A model generated the notes under the pieces. That model saw only the letters and a program-made list of their open reading frames with translations. It did no database searches and was not told where the DNA came from. The translations under genes were made by a program, and so were the position numbers. Positions 11,065-21,226 of a stretch of 64,000 nt of DNA are shown here, in pieces. The stretch covers positions 16,376,312 through 16,440,311 of the forward strand of contig OZ022247.1 in assembly GCA_963978895.1 (NCBI GenBank), given 5' to 3'. The stretch's first letter is position 1. The number at the start of each line of letters is the position of its first letter. Origin of the DNA: Erpobdella octoculata (taxonomy: Eukaryota > Annelida > Clitellata > Hirudinida > Erpobdellidae).

Positions 11065-11407
11065 CACACTGACTGAACATATTTGTTATTTTGTTGCTGG
11101 AAACAGAATTTACTTTTTTACAGCACTTTTTGTGTGCTTTTAGTCCGCTGGTGCCATCTCGCGATTTCCATTTCAGTAGCGAGTCACAATGAATGCATTG
11201 AACCACTGATGTAAATGCGTCATCAATAAAAACTTTTAAAAAACTTGGCCAAACATCACTAGTGCCTTGACATTTGTCGAATCGCAAGCGTTCACTTTTA
11301 ATTGAAATTAATTTTTCGATGTCGCATTTTTTCATTTCCATGTTATTTAAAACTACAAGCAAAAATGTACTATTGAAATTAAACAGATTCAAGACCAAGA
11401 CAATCAA
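11054..11407 (-). CDS. hAT-2 N-terminal BED zinc-finger ORF (117 aa)
   Basis: After about 45 residues the frame reads SDVWPSFLKVF, then CIHC, LKWKSRDGTSGLKAH and KKCCKK: the W/F, CxxC and H...C ligands of a BED finger that binds transposon ends. It ends at 11054 at the deletion junction with the C-terminal segment, which is in another frame. Confidence 0.82.
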   Translation of the reverse strand: MIVLVLNLFNFNSTFLLVVLNNMEMKKCDIEKLISIKSERLRFDKCQGTSDVWPSFLKVFIDDAFTSVVQCIHCDSLLKWKSRDGTSGLKAHKKCCKKVNSVSSNKITNMFSQCACY

Positions 11408-11729
11408 CCAAAATGAAATACAAAAAGAAAGATACTCCGGTAGAATTAGCTAAACAAAGAACAAAGACGATAAAACAGAGTACAAAGACGATAAAACAAA
11501 ATACAAAAAATTTTTTTAAAAAATTTTAAATTTTTAAAAATTAGTTTAAAAATTCATTACCGTTCCCGCGGAATTACCGTCAACATTTTCCCCATTACCG
11601 CAAATTTTTCCCCTATTTTTTCCCCGTTACCGCGCGGTAATGGAGAAATTATTGAAATTTGTTCCCGTTACCGCGGTAACCGCGGTAAATACCGCGGTCG
11701 GTATTACCGTGTCACTCTCTAATCGGCAT

Positions 11730-12017
11730 TCGACACGGTCGATCATGATATACTGCTGGAGAGACTTAAGCTATCCTTTGGCGTCCAATCAACACCTTTA
11801 TCCTGGATAAAATCATATTTGTCAAAATGATCGTACACTGTCAGTTTTTGCGGTGCTATGTCACAAGTCGACACTTTCCATTGTGGTGTACCACAAGGAT
11901 CTGTCCTTGGACCACTACTTTTCATTTTATATACTGCTGATATTGAAAAAATAATTCAGGTTTATCTGTACATTTATACGCCGATGAAACTCAACAGTAC
12001 TGTAGCAGCAGACCGGT
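11730..12017 (+). pseudogene. L2-A reverse transcriptase, central part
   Basis: Resumes with FDTVDHDILLERLKLSFGV, then CGVPQGSVLGPLLF-like sequence (about 11885) and YADETQQY (about 11977), where the usual YADDTQ catalytic pair has one Asp changed to Glu. Interrupted by FB1 at about 12017. Confidence 0.85.
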
Positions 12018-12370
12018 ACCCCGTCAAATAGACCCAAGACAAAATGGCCCCGACAAAAGGGCCCCGACAAATGGGCCCCGTCAAAAGAGCCCCGACAAAA
12101 GGGCCCCCGACAAAACGACCCCCGTCATAATGGCCCCCGACATAAGGACCCCGACAAAAGGGCCCTTACTTTTTAGATTACATCAAAGCGTTTACGTTGT
12201 TTTTTACAAACTTTTTATGAACTTTTTACAAACTTTTTATGAACTTTTTACAAACTTTTTACAAATTTTTTTACAAACTTTTTAAAAACTTTTCACAAAC
12301 TTTTTAAAAACTTTTCACAAACTTTTTACAAACCTTTTACAAACTTTTTACAAACTTTTTAAAAAAGTCC
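12018..12370. repeat. FB1 left inverted arm
   Basis: Minisatellite of GACAAAAGGGCCCC-type units (to about 12168), then a tract of ACTTTTTACAA decamer-like repeats (about 12205-12365). Confidence 0.85.
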
Positions 12371-12445
12371 CGCATTCTTGGCCGCATTGCTTGAAGCTTA
12401 CTTTCTATTGCCGCGATTTTCTGTATATTAGTGTACCTACATATA

Positions 12446-12628
12446 ATATCACCAAATCGTATACCGGGCTCAATAGAATGATTTTGCAGTTTATTGGAAA
12501 ATAATAAATGAAGCTTTGCTAAGGCTAATTATACCTTCAAATCTCTTGATAATAATTAAATAATTATTGTTCCTAATAAAGGTAAGGTTTATCAATAGGA
12601 AGTTGATTATGAAACCAGTGATATTACA
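12446..12628 (-). repeat. 3' LTR of SAP-LTR copy B
   Basis: Matches 14124-14313 apparently without difference over about 180 bp. The plus-strand left end is truncated or diverged. Confidence 0.85.
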
Positions 12629-12703
12629 TTATTACCCCCTTCTTAATTCTGTTCGTCTCGAACAGCATAGTCGCTTTTGCGAAATGCGACTCGGCCACGA
12701 ACA

Positions 12704-14097
12704 CTAAAATACCTTGATCTTTACTCGTGGCTTTGACCGCAATTCGCAAACAACATGGTCAAGTCTCTTGACCGTTTGATACAGTTTCTTCCAGTCATTC
12801 TTTGGCTCATCAACAGAGTCTTTCTTTGGCTCATCGTCGTCATTTCTGCACGGTTCATCACAGCCTTTTTTGCATGCCTCGTCCTGAACATCTTTGCACG
12901 GTTTATCGGAATTGTCTGCTTTTTCTTCTTCCTTCACATCTTTTAGATCTTTCTCAAGAAACTCTTCAAAAGGTTTTTCGAAAACACGTTCCATAAATCC
13001 AATAAATCCCTTCATCAAGCTGTTATTTGCTTTTCCCATGACTCTTAGTCTATCTGATCTAGAATCCTCTGTGGATTCATCTGATTTAGAACCTTCGGTA
13101 CCGTTCTCTGTTCTTGGCTCATCTTTTTCAGAGTTTTTGCTTGCTGCATTGCTATTGTTGTTTTGGAGATGTTCATCGCCGTCATCTTTGTTTTCTTCCA
13201 AGCTACAATCGAACGTTTTCTTTTCACATTCCAACTCGGCTCTCTCATCGGTGTCAACTTTCGTATCGTCCAGCGGATCTTTCTTCAAATATTCGCCATC
13301 GTCTGGCAAATCAATGTCTTCTTTTTTTTCAAATTAGCTTCGACGTATTTCTCGATTGCAGTTTCGTCTGTTTTTAAATCCTTGGTTGCTTCATCCGAGT
13401 TAGATTCGTCACTAAAATCTGACCCTGAATATTCGGTGCCGTCGTCTGTTATGGAGGCTTCCGTTTCAGAACCGTCGCTGTATGGGTAAAAGCCATAGTT
13501 GTTATTGCCATTATTAAAATCATCATCATCACTTTCATCCTCATCGTTTTGCATTTCGTTTTCAACATTTTTTTCATCTTCTTTAGTTTTGTTTTCGACG
13601 TCCAAACCGACTGTATCGCTGACACCATCTTTGCATGGTTCATCTTGAGCATCCTTGCAAGGTTCATTATTATGACCGTCTTTGACAGGCACATCATCAT
13701 GATCGTCTTTGATAGGCTCATCATAATGACCATCTTTGCATGGTTCATCTTGTACATTCTTGCATGGTTCATCTTGACCATCTTTTTTGTTTCCGCAATT
13801 GTTTGTTTCACCATTGAGGAGTTCAAGAAATTTCTTCCTTTCTTGCTGTGCTGCTCTGTGTGCTGCTCTGTTTTCCTCCTGTGCTGCTCTGTTTTCCTCC
13901 GCCATTTTATTCAGCGCCTTCAACAAATCATTTTCTACTTCAAACTCATACTCTTTGGGATCAAACCCATTGTTCTCCAATGACGTCCGGAGGCGGTCCA
14001 CGAGCTCAGACTTTCTTCCTTTATCACTGAGCTCTCGTTTTCTAAGTTCCTGCCTCAACTCGAGTATCAAGAGCTCATCCAATGCTTTCAAAACCAT
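12704..14097 (-). pseudogene. SAP-domain protein of copy B, one frameshift
   Basis: The first frame (13285-14097) begins with the SAP motif (LRQELRKRELSDKGRKSEL), then AEENRAAQEE coiled-coil-like repeats and DEPCKD repeats. The second frame (12704-13309) carries the acidic centre and the DEPCRND/DEPKKD end with the same basic tail as copy A. They are offset at an A8 run near 13325. One slipped base explains the break. With identical LTRs, either the loss is very recent, the copy moved in trans, or the frame is shifted during translation. Confidence 0.85.
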
Positions 14098-14123
14098 TCT
14101 TGTATCCTACTTCTGATCACCAA

Positions 14124-14313
14124 TGTTACGATATCACCAAATCGTATACCGGGCTCAATAGAATGATTTTGCAGTTTATTGGAAAATAATAAATGAAGCT
14201 TTGCTAAGGCTAATTATACCTTCAAATCTCTTGATAATAATTAAATAATTATTGTTCCTAATAAAGGTAAGGTTTATCAATAGGAAGTTGATTATGAAAC
14301 CAGTGATATTACA
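14124..14313 (-). repeat. 5' LTR of SAP-LTR copy B
   Basis: Reverse strand starts TGTAATATCAC and ends ATATCGTAACA; 190 bp. The last 80 bp match copy A closely and the first half does not. Confidence 0.87.
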
Positions 14314-14471
14314 TTAATATCATATGTAATATTCACTTTCTTTTAGTTTTTTATTGAAAATCATTTTTTGTAATTATTTTTTTCATGATTAATTGTAATT
14401 TGACCAAAATATATAAACAGAAAAAGTGAAAAATATTATAAAGCACACAAATTATTAAACAGCATTATTAA

Positions 14472-14974
14472 TCTGTATATATATAAATGATTGTCTGGGT
14501 GTGTGTGTGGGTATGTTCTTTATGCATTGCTACACCATTCATCCGATCGTAATGAAATTTCACACAACTTTGAGAGTCAATAGAGGAAAGTTTTTGTGAA
14601 AAAAATTAAAATCGGTCACAAAATGAGCGGAGTGGGAGCGGGATAGCGAGCGGAAACTGGAACTAGAGAATGAACGGGAACGGGAAAACAAGCGGGAACA
14701 GAAAAGCGACCGAGCACGGTAAAGCAAGCGGGAAAAGGAAAGCGACTAGAAAGAGAAGAGCAAGCGGGAAAGCGATTGGAAGCCGTAAAGCGACTAGGAG
14801 CCGAAAAGCAACCGGGGGCGGGAAAGACACCGGGAGCGAGAAAGCGACCGCGAGCGGAAAAGTGACTGGGAGTGAGAAAGTGACCGGGAACGGGAAAGCA
14901 AGCGGGAACGGGAAAACGACTGGAGAAAAAGAAAAAAACCTCAAACACCCGGGCAACACCGGGTAACCCACTAG
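14472..14974 (+). mobile_element. Non-autonomous Helitron with internal minisatellite
   Basis: Starts TCTGTATATATATAAATG directly after an A and ends CTAG directly before a T, the Helitron A^T insertion rule. A 6-bp hairpin ACCCGG-GCAACA-CCGGGT lies about 8 bp before the CTAG end. No Rep/helicase is present. About 14638-14935 is an imperfect tandem array of units like GGGAACGGGAAAGC; the ORFs through it on both strands (up to 130 codons) look like products of the repeat, not genes. Confidence 0.75.
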
Positions 14975-15382
14975 TGATCATTAAAAAAACATAAAATTTT
15001 ATTTTCAATAATCAAACATGAAATTATCTTAATAGTTTTGATACGCCTGCATTCACTAACTTGATCAACAGCTGACCCGTCAGAAAATAGTGTGAATATT
15101 AAAATCATGTAAGAACTATCCATTTTAATCTGACCTTGTAAACAAGTAAAAGAAAAACTAGTTTTTCAACACAAACTTTGATTTCAAATACACTCGATTT
15201 AGAAATACCAAAGATGTTCAAATTAATTTGGGTTTTTTAATTCAATCATGTATTGTCGTCCAATATAAAGCTATGCTGAAAGTTTCAGTTTCCTAGCTAT
15301 TCAAAAAGCTGGTTAAATTTAAATTGCAAGTTTTGCGTACAGAGAAAGACACACACACATACACTAACAGAGATTGTAACCT

Positions 15383-15691
15383 AAATAAAAGTTTGTAAAA
15401 AGTTTGTAAAAGGTTTGTGAAAAGTTTGTAAAAAGGTTGTAAAAAGTTTGCAAAAAGTTTGTAAATAGTTTGTAAAAATTTTTTACAAAGTTTGTAAAAA
15501 GTATGTAAAAAACAACGTAAACGCTTTGATGTAATCTAAAAATTAAGGACCCTTTTGTCGGGCCGTTATGACGGGGGTCGTTTTGTCGGGGCCCTTTTGT
15601 CGGGGCTCTTTTGACGGGGCCGTTTTGACGGGGCCCATTAGTCGGGGGCCGTAATGTCGGAGCCCTTTTGTCTGTGGCCCTTTTGACGGGT
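15383..15691. repeat. FB1 right inverted arm
   Basis: AAAGTTTGTAA repeats, the CGTAAACGCTTTGATGTAAT core, then TTTTGTCGGGGCC-type units. Inverted relative to 12018-12370. Confidence 0.85.
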
Positions 15692-15700
15692 CACCCAGCA

Positions 15701-16030
15701 ACCGGTTGATGCAGCCACCCTTAAAAAAAACAGCCGAGTCAGTACAACAGAAGGCACAGTGGATGGCTTCCAACAGGCTTCAACTGAATGCTGGCAAAAC
15801 TGAATGTATGTGGTGTGCCACGACGCGTCGACAGCACATTCTCGACTGCTGCCCAATTGACCTAGGTGGTTCAACTGTCCGTAATGGTGCAGGACATTGG
15901 TGTGCTGCTGAGCTCAGACATGTCCATGACTGGTCACGTGGGCAAGGTGGTCGGAGAGTGCTATTACAAGCTGCGACAGCTCAAGACATGCAGACGATGC
16001 ATACCAGTATCAGTTGCGTTGTCACTGGTT
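15701..16030 (+). pseudogene. L2-A reverse transcriptase, post-catalytic part
   Basis: The frame resumes with ESVQQKAQWMASNRLQLNAG and KTECMWC, the standard L2 sequence after the YADD box. It then shifts near 15890 to DIGVLLSSDMSMTGHVGKV and CYYKLRQLKTCRR. It stops where L2-B enters at about 16031. Confidence 0.83.
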
Positions 16031-16079
16031 AATGATAATGATAATGGTAATGAATCCGAGTTTTATTAAAGTGGCGTAT

Positions 16080-17123
16080 ATTCTTCAAAAGAACTTCAAG
16101 ACCACTGTAGACATTAGGGAAAAGATTTAGTAAACAGAAATGTTTTTAGTGCTGTGTGGAAACTGGCTGAACTGGATGTAGAGATGATGTGGAAAGGGAG
16201 TTTTTTCCACATTTCAGGCCCAATCACGTCGCGCGATGAACCGGCGGTGTAGTGAGGAGGCCCCTGGATGATGATCTGAGCCTCTGCCGACACGGTACAT
16301 TGGCTACATGAGCAAAAGACAGGTATGGAGGAGCCTGGCCGTGCAGAGATTTGTCTACTATTGTGGAAATCTTGTACTCGATTCGTTGCCGAATGCGAAG
16401 CCAGTGGAGATCTTTGAGAAGTGGGGTGACTTGGTCATATTTCCGAGCATTGTAGATTATTTTGGCGGCTGTGTTGATGAGAGTTTGAAGCCGATCCAGA
16501 TGACAAGAAGGAAGGCCGGCTAGAGTTGAATTTCAGTAATCAATCTTTGGAAGAACCAAGGCGGTTATGAAAATTCTCCGGGCGTCAATTGAAAGATGAG
16601 AGGAGATACTGCGAATCTCTCTGAGAGAAGCATAACAGGAACGGGTCGTGTTGTCGATGTGACTGGCCATAGAACAATCTGAATCCAGCCAGATCCTCAG
16701 ATTACGAACATGTCTTACTGGTGAGATCAGGTGGGAGCAGATTCGAACCGGCTTGGTAGGGAGAGTTGTCGAACGTCGGAAAGACGAGCACCAGATCATT
16801 TCTATTTTGTTGGAATTCAACAGGAGACGGCTGCTGAACATCCAACGGTCGACAGCGTCTACGCATCTTGATACCTTCATGGCAAGAGAGTCCACGTGCT
16901 CCGGTCGGCAGCGGCCGTAGACTTGTGTGTCGTCGGCGTACATGTGGCATTGGAGACCATGCGCCCTGATGACTTCCTCGAGTTCAGCTGTATATAATGT
17001 AAAAAGAAGTGTGCCCAGCACAGACCCCTGAGGTACTTCACATGTTAATGATGTCACCGCTGACGCTGATGCGCCAGAGCGTATTGAGAAAGAACGTCCG
17101 TCCGAACCATTCAAGAACGACAC
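16080..17123 (-). pseudogene. L2-B reverse transcriptase (second part) and C-terminus
   Basis: From 17123: EVPQGSVLGTLLFTLYT, MYADDTQVYGRC (catalytic box about 16930), WMFSSRLLLNSNK, then LRIWLDSDCSMASHID and YASLREIRS. After the stop near 16533 the C-terminal block continues in another frame (HLDRLQTLINTAAK, LLKDLHWLRI, RVQYKIS, LHGQAPPYL-like) down to about 16080. Confidence 0.85.
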
Positions 17124-17794
17124 TCTTCAAACCGAATGACGCTTCGAGGCGTTTCAGTAATATGTGATGGTCAACGGTATCAAAGGCCGCTGAAAGGTCA
17201 AGCGGCACAAGCAGCGACAACTCGCCGTCGCCCGCTGCTTGCAGAAGATCAGAAGACACACGAAGCACTGCGGTTTCGGTGGAATGGTGACGACGATAAG
17301 CCGATTGATGAAGAGGAAGAAGATTGTATTGCTCTAGAAGCGGTAAGACTATGCTGAGTACCAGCCGCTCTAATAGCTTTGAAAAAACTGAGAGGTCCAA
17401 GGTAGATTTTTTTATCAACGGAGTGACGTTAAGATGATTTGTATATAAGAGGGACCTTGCCAGAAAGAAGAGACTTGTTAAAGAGTTTGACCAAAACAGG
17501 TGCAATGAATGAGGAGATTTTTTTCAGGAGCCATGTTGATATGGGGTCGAGCAGACATTGTTTGTTTGGAAGCGCGAATATGAGGCGGTTAATTTCGTCT
17601 TCGGTTGTGAGCTGAAATTTCTCAAAAAGCACCGACGTTGCAATTGCTTGAAACAGCAGGGTTGGAGTTTTGGATAACGCTACACGAATCTTGTCTATCT
17701 TTGAGGTGAAATGTTTAAGAAAAGTATCCACGCTAATTGACTGGGCAGAAGAAGTTTTTCCTCTGCCCATGATATGATTGAGAGAACGCCACAT
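17038..17794 (-). pseudogene. L2-B reverse transcriptase (first part), frameshifted
   Basis: Two overlapping frames. 17429-17794 has LPNKQCLLDPISTWLLKK, the L2 region before the RT palm. 17038-17505 has FSKLLERLVL, LLPLHQSAYRRHHSTETAVL and LDLSAAFDTVDHHILLKRL with the first catalytic Asp. A frame change near 17450 separates them. Confidence 0.87.
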
Positions 17795-17827
17795 TTTGTG
17801 AGGCGATTTACTGTTCTTTAAAAAGGT

Positions 17828-18988
17828 TCACACCCAGTATGAGCTACGCCTGGACCGTATGAATCGTCTCTGATGCATATGCCAAATGTCTCGATCAGAA
17901 GCCGATTGTGTTTTCAGAGCTTTTCTCTGCATCCCTCTAGTCCGCCGTTTCATGGCGCGGCACTCTCCGTCATACCACGGGTCCGATTGACGTAGACGGA
18001 TGCGTGCCGTTTTCAGTGGGATCAAATAATCAACCACATCGAGAATTGCGCTGTTAAGCTCTGTGGCAGAGACATCAACGTCAACATCATCTGTAGCGCT
18101 AATGTCCGTAGAATTTTGTAAGTGGATTAATTTGACGAATTTTTCCACATCCAACTGAGACCATTTCCTTGAGACTATCGTTTTGTAGACAGGTGGTGGG
18201 CGGGAAATAACAGACACCCAGCGAAGAAGCCGATGATCGGAAAAGTCGACTGGTATGACGTTCATGCTTTTGACGAATAGAGATCTTCGTGAGGCAACGA
18301 CGTCGAGAGTACCTCCGAGTTCGTGAGTTGGTTGATGTACCCGAGGTGCGAAACCATGTGATGATAGACATTTTATAAATGCTATTGCGATTGGTTCCTT
18401 TTTGCGATCCAGTCTTATGTTAAAGTCCCCGACGATGAGAACATCCTTCAAAACAGATACGCGCGACAGAAGATTATCAAGGTCACTAAAAAATAGTGAT
18501 GTTATGGGGCCAGTTCTGTAGACAACCAGCGCTACCATTTTCCCGTGATTACATTGAAGACTGACTGAAATAAATTCGAATGTCGTGATTTTGGTGTCAA
18601 GAACGTAAGGCTGAAGACTGATGCCTAGAGCGGCGACAACTGCCACTCCCCCATGGTTGACATTGAGCAACGCCGAGGCAGCAGCGCTCGGGTCCCTTGG
18701 CCGCGGTCGGTCGATGACTGTGAAGGAGGCAGCTCTAAGACGACATAGGGCGATAGAATTGGTATCATGCCATGTCTCAGTCAGAAAGATTACGTCGATA
18801 CTTTGGCGGCGCAGTAACTCCAGGAATTTGTCAACTTTATTGTTTAACGATCTCGCATTTAGTAAACCAAATGTGAGGTTTGAGGCGAAAGAATCTTTGG
18901 AGTGACGACCGGTAGAATGAGGCGATGAAGTACGACGTGGGTGACGGCTACCTGATCTTCTCCCCCGGTAGTGATGATAACTCGTCAC
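17828..18988 (-). CDS. L2-B ORF2 endonuclease domain (386 aa)
   Basis: An intact APE endonuclease frame: basic start (residues 1-35), LLNARSLNNKVDKFLELL (about 40), VIFLTETWHD with the Glu (about 70), VNHGGVAVVAALG (about 108), VGDFNIRLDRK (about 190), GGTLDVVASR (about 225) and DFSDHRLLRW with the catalytic His (about 250). The linker ends with DPWYDGECRAMKRR (about 345). A stop at 17828 separates it from the RT. Confidence 0.9.
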   Translation of the reverse strand: MTSYHHYRGRRSGSRHPRRTSSPHSTGRHSKDSFASNLTFGLLNARSLNNKVDKFLELLRRQSIDVIFLTETWHDTNSIALCRLRAASFTVIDRPRPRDPSAAASALLNVNHGGVAVVAALGISLQPYVLDTKITTFEFISVSLQCNHGKMVALVVYRTGPITSLFFSDLDNLLSRVSVLKDVLIVGDFNIRLDRKKEPIAIAFIKCLSSHGFAPRVHQPTHELGGTLDVVASRRSLFVKSMNVIPVDFSDHRLLRWVSVISRPPPVYKTIVSRKWSQLDVEKFVKLIHLQNSTDISATDDVDVDVSATELNSAILDVVDYLIPLKTARIRLRQSDPWYDGECRAMKRRTRGMQRKALKTQSASDRDIWHMHQRRFIRSRRSSYWV

Positions 18989-19360
18989 GTCCTTCCGAAG
19001 AATTCAGCTTTTCTGAGAGAGTATACAAGTTCGCGACTTGGAACGACAGGCTTATTTAAGCTAGCAAGCGCGCAGAGCACGTCGTACAGATTATGTATAC
19101 GCTGAGCGGTACACATACTTAAACAAGGCAGATATTTGAGCTAATATAACTATTAAATTACAATGTAATTACAAGAAACGTAACTTTCACAAAACAGTAG
19201 AACATATAACAAGACCGAAAAACTCAGTTCGTAACCAGAAAATTGCTTAAAAAAGGGTAATTAAACAAGAAAAGCGCGAGCGAAAAACAGAGGCAGCCGT
19301 ACGTTCAGCGCCTAAATTCAAATTGAAGAATACATTCATTTTTTTTTTCTTTTTTTTTCT

Positions 19361-19912
19361 AAAAAATCGGCTATTGCAACGCTCTGCTCGCTGATCAACC
19401 TGACTATGTCCTCTGTCGCTTTCAGTCATTACTCAACACTGCAGCGAGACTTGTTTTCGGTCTGAAGAAATTTGACCACATCTCAGATATCATGCGTGAC
19501 AAACTTCATTGGTTAAGGGCTCGAGAGCGTGTCGAATTTAAGCTGTGTCTGCTGGTTTTCAAGGCCATGCATGGACTCGCTCCTGAATACATCACGTTCA
19601 GTTGAATCCCGTCGGCTATTGCGTTCTGCGACCATTGGAGACCTGGTCGTGCCTGCGACGACTACCAGGTTTGGACAACGGGCCTTTTCTGTCGCCGCTA
19701 TTAAAGCATGGAACTGTCTTTCCATATCTATTTGTTTATCTTGTTATGTTGAGGCTTTTAAAAAACTCTTAAAACTCATCTGTTCATTAAGTCTTATAAA
19801 TAAACTTTTTTTTAGTATTTAATTTTTTTTGGTGTTTATTCGAGGTTTTTGACGTTTTGCACGGCGCTCTTGTGATGACTATTTCATTGTACTGCGCTAT
19901 ATAAATTATCCA

Positions 19913-19957
<45 letters not shown>
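19361..19957 (+). pseudogene. L2-A C-terminus and 3' tail
   Basis: GYCNALLADQPDYVLCRFQ, LLNTAARLVFGLKKF and KLHWLRARERVEFKLCLL, then AMHGLAPEYI, the invariable end of L2 proteins. It is followed by a shifted stretch, a TGCGCTATATAAATT 3' motif (about 19894) and (TTA)n at 19917-19957. Confidence 0.87.
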
Positions 19958-19959
<2 letters not shown>

Positions 19960-20308
19960 GTCTTAGGATTGTTTATTTTAAGAAGAGGTTTAGATATAGA
20001 AAGATCAGAGGAAGAATAACACTTAGAAATACGTTTAAATTTCCTAATATAGTTTAGGTTGAGAATATTAAGATAATAGATCCTACGACGAACAGTGCGG
20101 GTAGGCAGAGTTGAAGATTGAAAGAGGCCTAATAAGAAATCCTTAGAGTACATTATTAGAGAAAGAAAGGTTTAGAAAAGGGTATAAAAAAGAAAAGAAA
20201 AAAACTCACAGTCTCCACGTGAAACAATAAATCAAATTTAATTTCGCTCACAAACCGAAACGCCATGACACCACGGCGCTAACCGGACATTTGGTTATTG
20301 TAAGGTTT
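19958..20308. other. Unassigned sequence between L2-A and FB2
   Basis: AT-rich. A minus-strand ORF of 89 codons reads through the (TTA)n as poly-Asn and is not convincing. No repeat is recognised. Confidence 0.4.
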
Positions 20309-20328
20309 ATCGACAGTTGACAGTTAAT

Positions 20329-20474
20329 TCAGTCCCAAGCCTGGAGAAAGGAGGAGGGGAAAGTTAAAAAGATCAAATTAAGATCCACGACAGGAAGTAC
20401 TTAGGTGTTTCCAACATACAGCCATTTTAGTCTTAAAACACCTGGTGTAAAGGACTATAAACTATTACAATAAT
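20329..20474 (+). mobile_element. SINE-like R1, copy 2 with 11-bp TSD
   Basis: Flanked by perfect TGACAGTTAAT (20318-20328 and 20475-20485). It is 5'-truncated relative to copy 1 and ends ACTATTACAATAA. The target is the terminal inverted repeat of FB2, so it post-dates that element. Confidence 0.85.
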
Positions 20475-20493
20475 GACAGTTAATCGACTTTAG

Positions 20494-20645
20494 TTGGAAA
20501 GTCGACTATCCTGCGAAGGAGTCGATTATCCTGCGAAGGAGTCGATTATCCTGCGAAGGAGTCGATTATCCTGCAAGTCGATTATCCTGCGAAGAAGTCG
20601 ATTATCCTGCGAAGAAGTCGATTATCCTGCAAGTCGATTAACCAG
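20494..20645 (+). repeat. 20-bp minisatellite in FB2 left arm
   Basis: About seven units of GTCGATTATCCTGCGAAGGA, some shortened to 16 bp. The mirror copy is at about 22822-22922. The 72- and 74-codon ORFs across both arms are repeat artefacts. Confidence 0.9.
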
Positions 20646-21187
20646 CGCACGGTTTGCTGTGCATGACAACAAAACGCTTCCGCATGGGGTCCATATAGGT
20701 ATATTAACCTAAGTGACCATTGCTACTATTCAACTCTCTGGTCTATTTGCGGGATGGCTGCTTATTCACTTGGTGGTGTTTTTACATAGACTATATGCTA
20801 AACACTTCTATGTATATCAGCACTGTATTGCAGTATCAATATTTAAGACATATTAGAAATTTTTCTGAATTATTTAAAAATATATTTAAAAAATTTCTAA
20901 ATTTTGAATTGAGAGTTTGAAATTTTTTATTTTTATATAATTCAGTCGCTAGAGTTACGCGCTATAGGCAAGTTCCTGTATACGCCCAGAAGGCACACAC
21001 AAAATAACCATCTATCTCATCTACAAAAAAGACAAAAAACATTCTCAGGCTTTACATTTGTTTAGCATAAATACTAAAAGCTACCATTATAGTTTAAAAC
21101 GTTGGTCCTGATTGTTTCACATTCTCTGATGCGGCCCACGTTTTCAGTTATAGAATTGTACTATCGTACTGATAGTTTTTATTATGT

Positions 21188-21226
21188 ATGCTAGCTGGCA
21201 ACCGGCGTCGCCCGGGTACTTTTCTG
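21188..21226 (-). mobile_element. Possible Helitron 3' end inside FB2
   Basis: On the minus strand the sequence reads ACCCGGGCGACGCCGG, then ..CCAGCTAG. This resembles the hairpin plus CTAG end of Helitrons, but the following base is C rather than T and no matching 5' end was found. Confidence 0.35.

Larger units (their letters stand above)
10667..11721 (-). mobile_element. hAT-2, internally deleted, with perfect 8-bp TSD
   Basis: The 15-bp TIR is TAGAGAGTGACACGG at both ends. The perfect 8-bp duplication ATCGGCAT lies at 10659-10666 and 11722-11729. Subterminal repeats rich in TACCGCGGTAA lie near the right end, and C-rich degenerate repeats near the left. The minus strand encodes a BED zinc finger and, adjacent, a C-terminal dimerisation segment. 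The insertion splits the L2-A RT. Confidence 0.93.
12446..14313 (-). mobile_element. SAP-LTR element, copy B, inside FB1
   Basis: Same plan as copy A in reverse: 5' LTR 14124-14313, degraded primer site (TTGGTGATCAGAAGTAGG), ORF, purine tract, 3' LTR 12446-12628. The two LTRs look identical over about 180 bp, so the insertion is very recent. The outermost bases of the 3' LTR (TGTTACG in the other copy) are altered or missing. LTRs differ clearly from copy A in the U3-like half, so this is a different subfamily. Confidence 0.85.
12018..15691. mobile_element. FB1, fold-back element with minisatellite inverted arms
   Basis: Left arm 12018-12370 and right arm about 15383-15691 are inverted copies. 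From the outside inward each has units such as GGGGCCCTTTTGTC/GACGGGG, a unique core ATTACATCAAAGCGTTTACG, then CTTTTTACAAA repeats. Outer ends read ACCCCGTCAAA and, reversed, ACCCGTCAAAA. The flanks CAGCAGACC and CAGCAACCG suggest an imperfect 9-bp TSD. No transposase is visible. The interior carries SAP-LTR copy B and a Helitron. It splits the L2-A RT. Confidence 0.75.
16034..19360 (-). mobile_element. L2-B, opposite-strand L2-type LINE inserted in L2-A
   Basis: Minus strand: a 5' non-coding part (about 19000-19360), endonuclease ORF, RT in several frames, C-terminal segment and a 3' tail of ATTATC/ATTACC repeats (about 16034-16060). Its borders coincide with the two halves of the L2-A C-terminus, so it is the younger insertion. 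I could not fix a TSD. Confidence 0.8.
8599..19957 (+). mobile_element. L2-A, L2-type LINE, near full length but split by three insertions
   Basis: Pieces of one L2-like ORF2 lie in order on the plus strand: endonuclease (8935-9600), RT start (10222-10666), RT centre (11730-12017), RT end (15701-16030) and C-terminal segment (19361-19700). A TGCGCTATATAAATT tail with (ATT)n ends it at 19957. Gaps are filled by hAT-2, fold-back FB1 and the opposite-strand L2-B. The protein motifs continue across each gap. Stops and frameshifts make it inactive. Confidence 0.82.

Noticed and set aside
14616..15008. 130-codon Phe/Pro-rich minus ORF and 98-codon Lys/Gly plus ORF
   Set aside because: Both are readings of the same imperfect minisatellite inside a Helitron.
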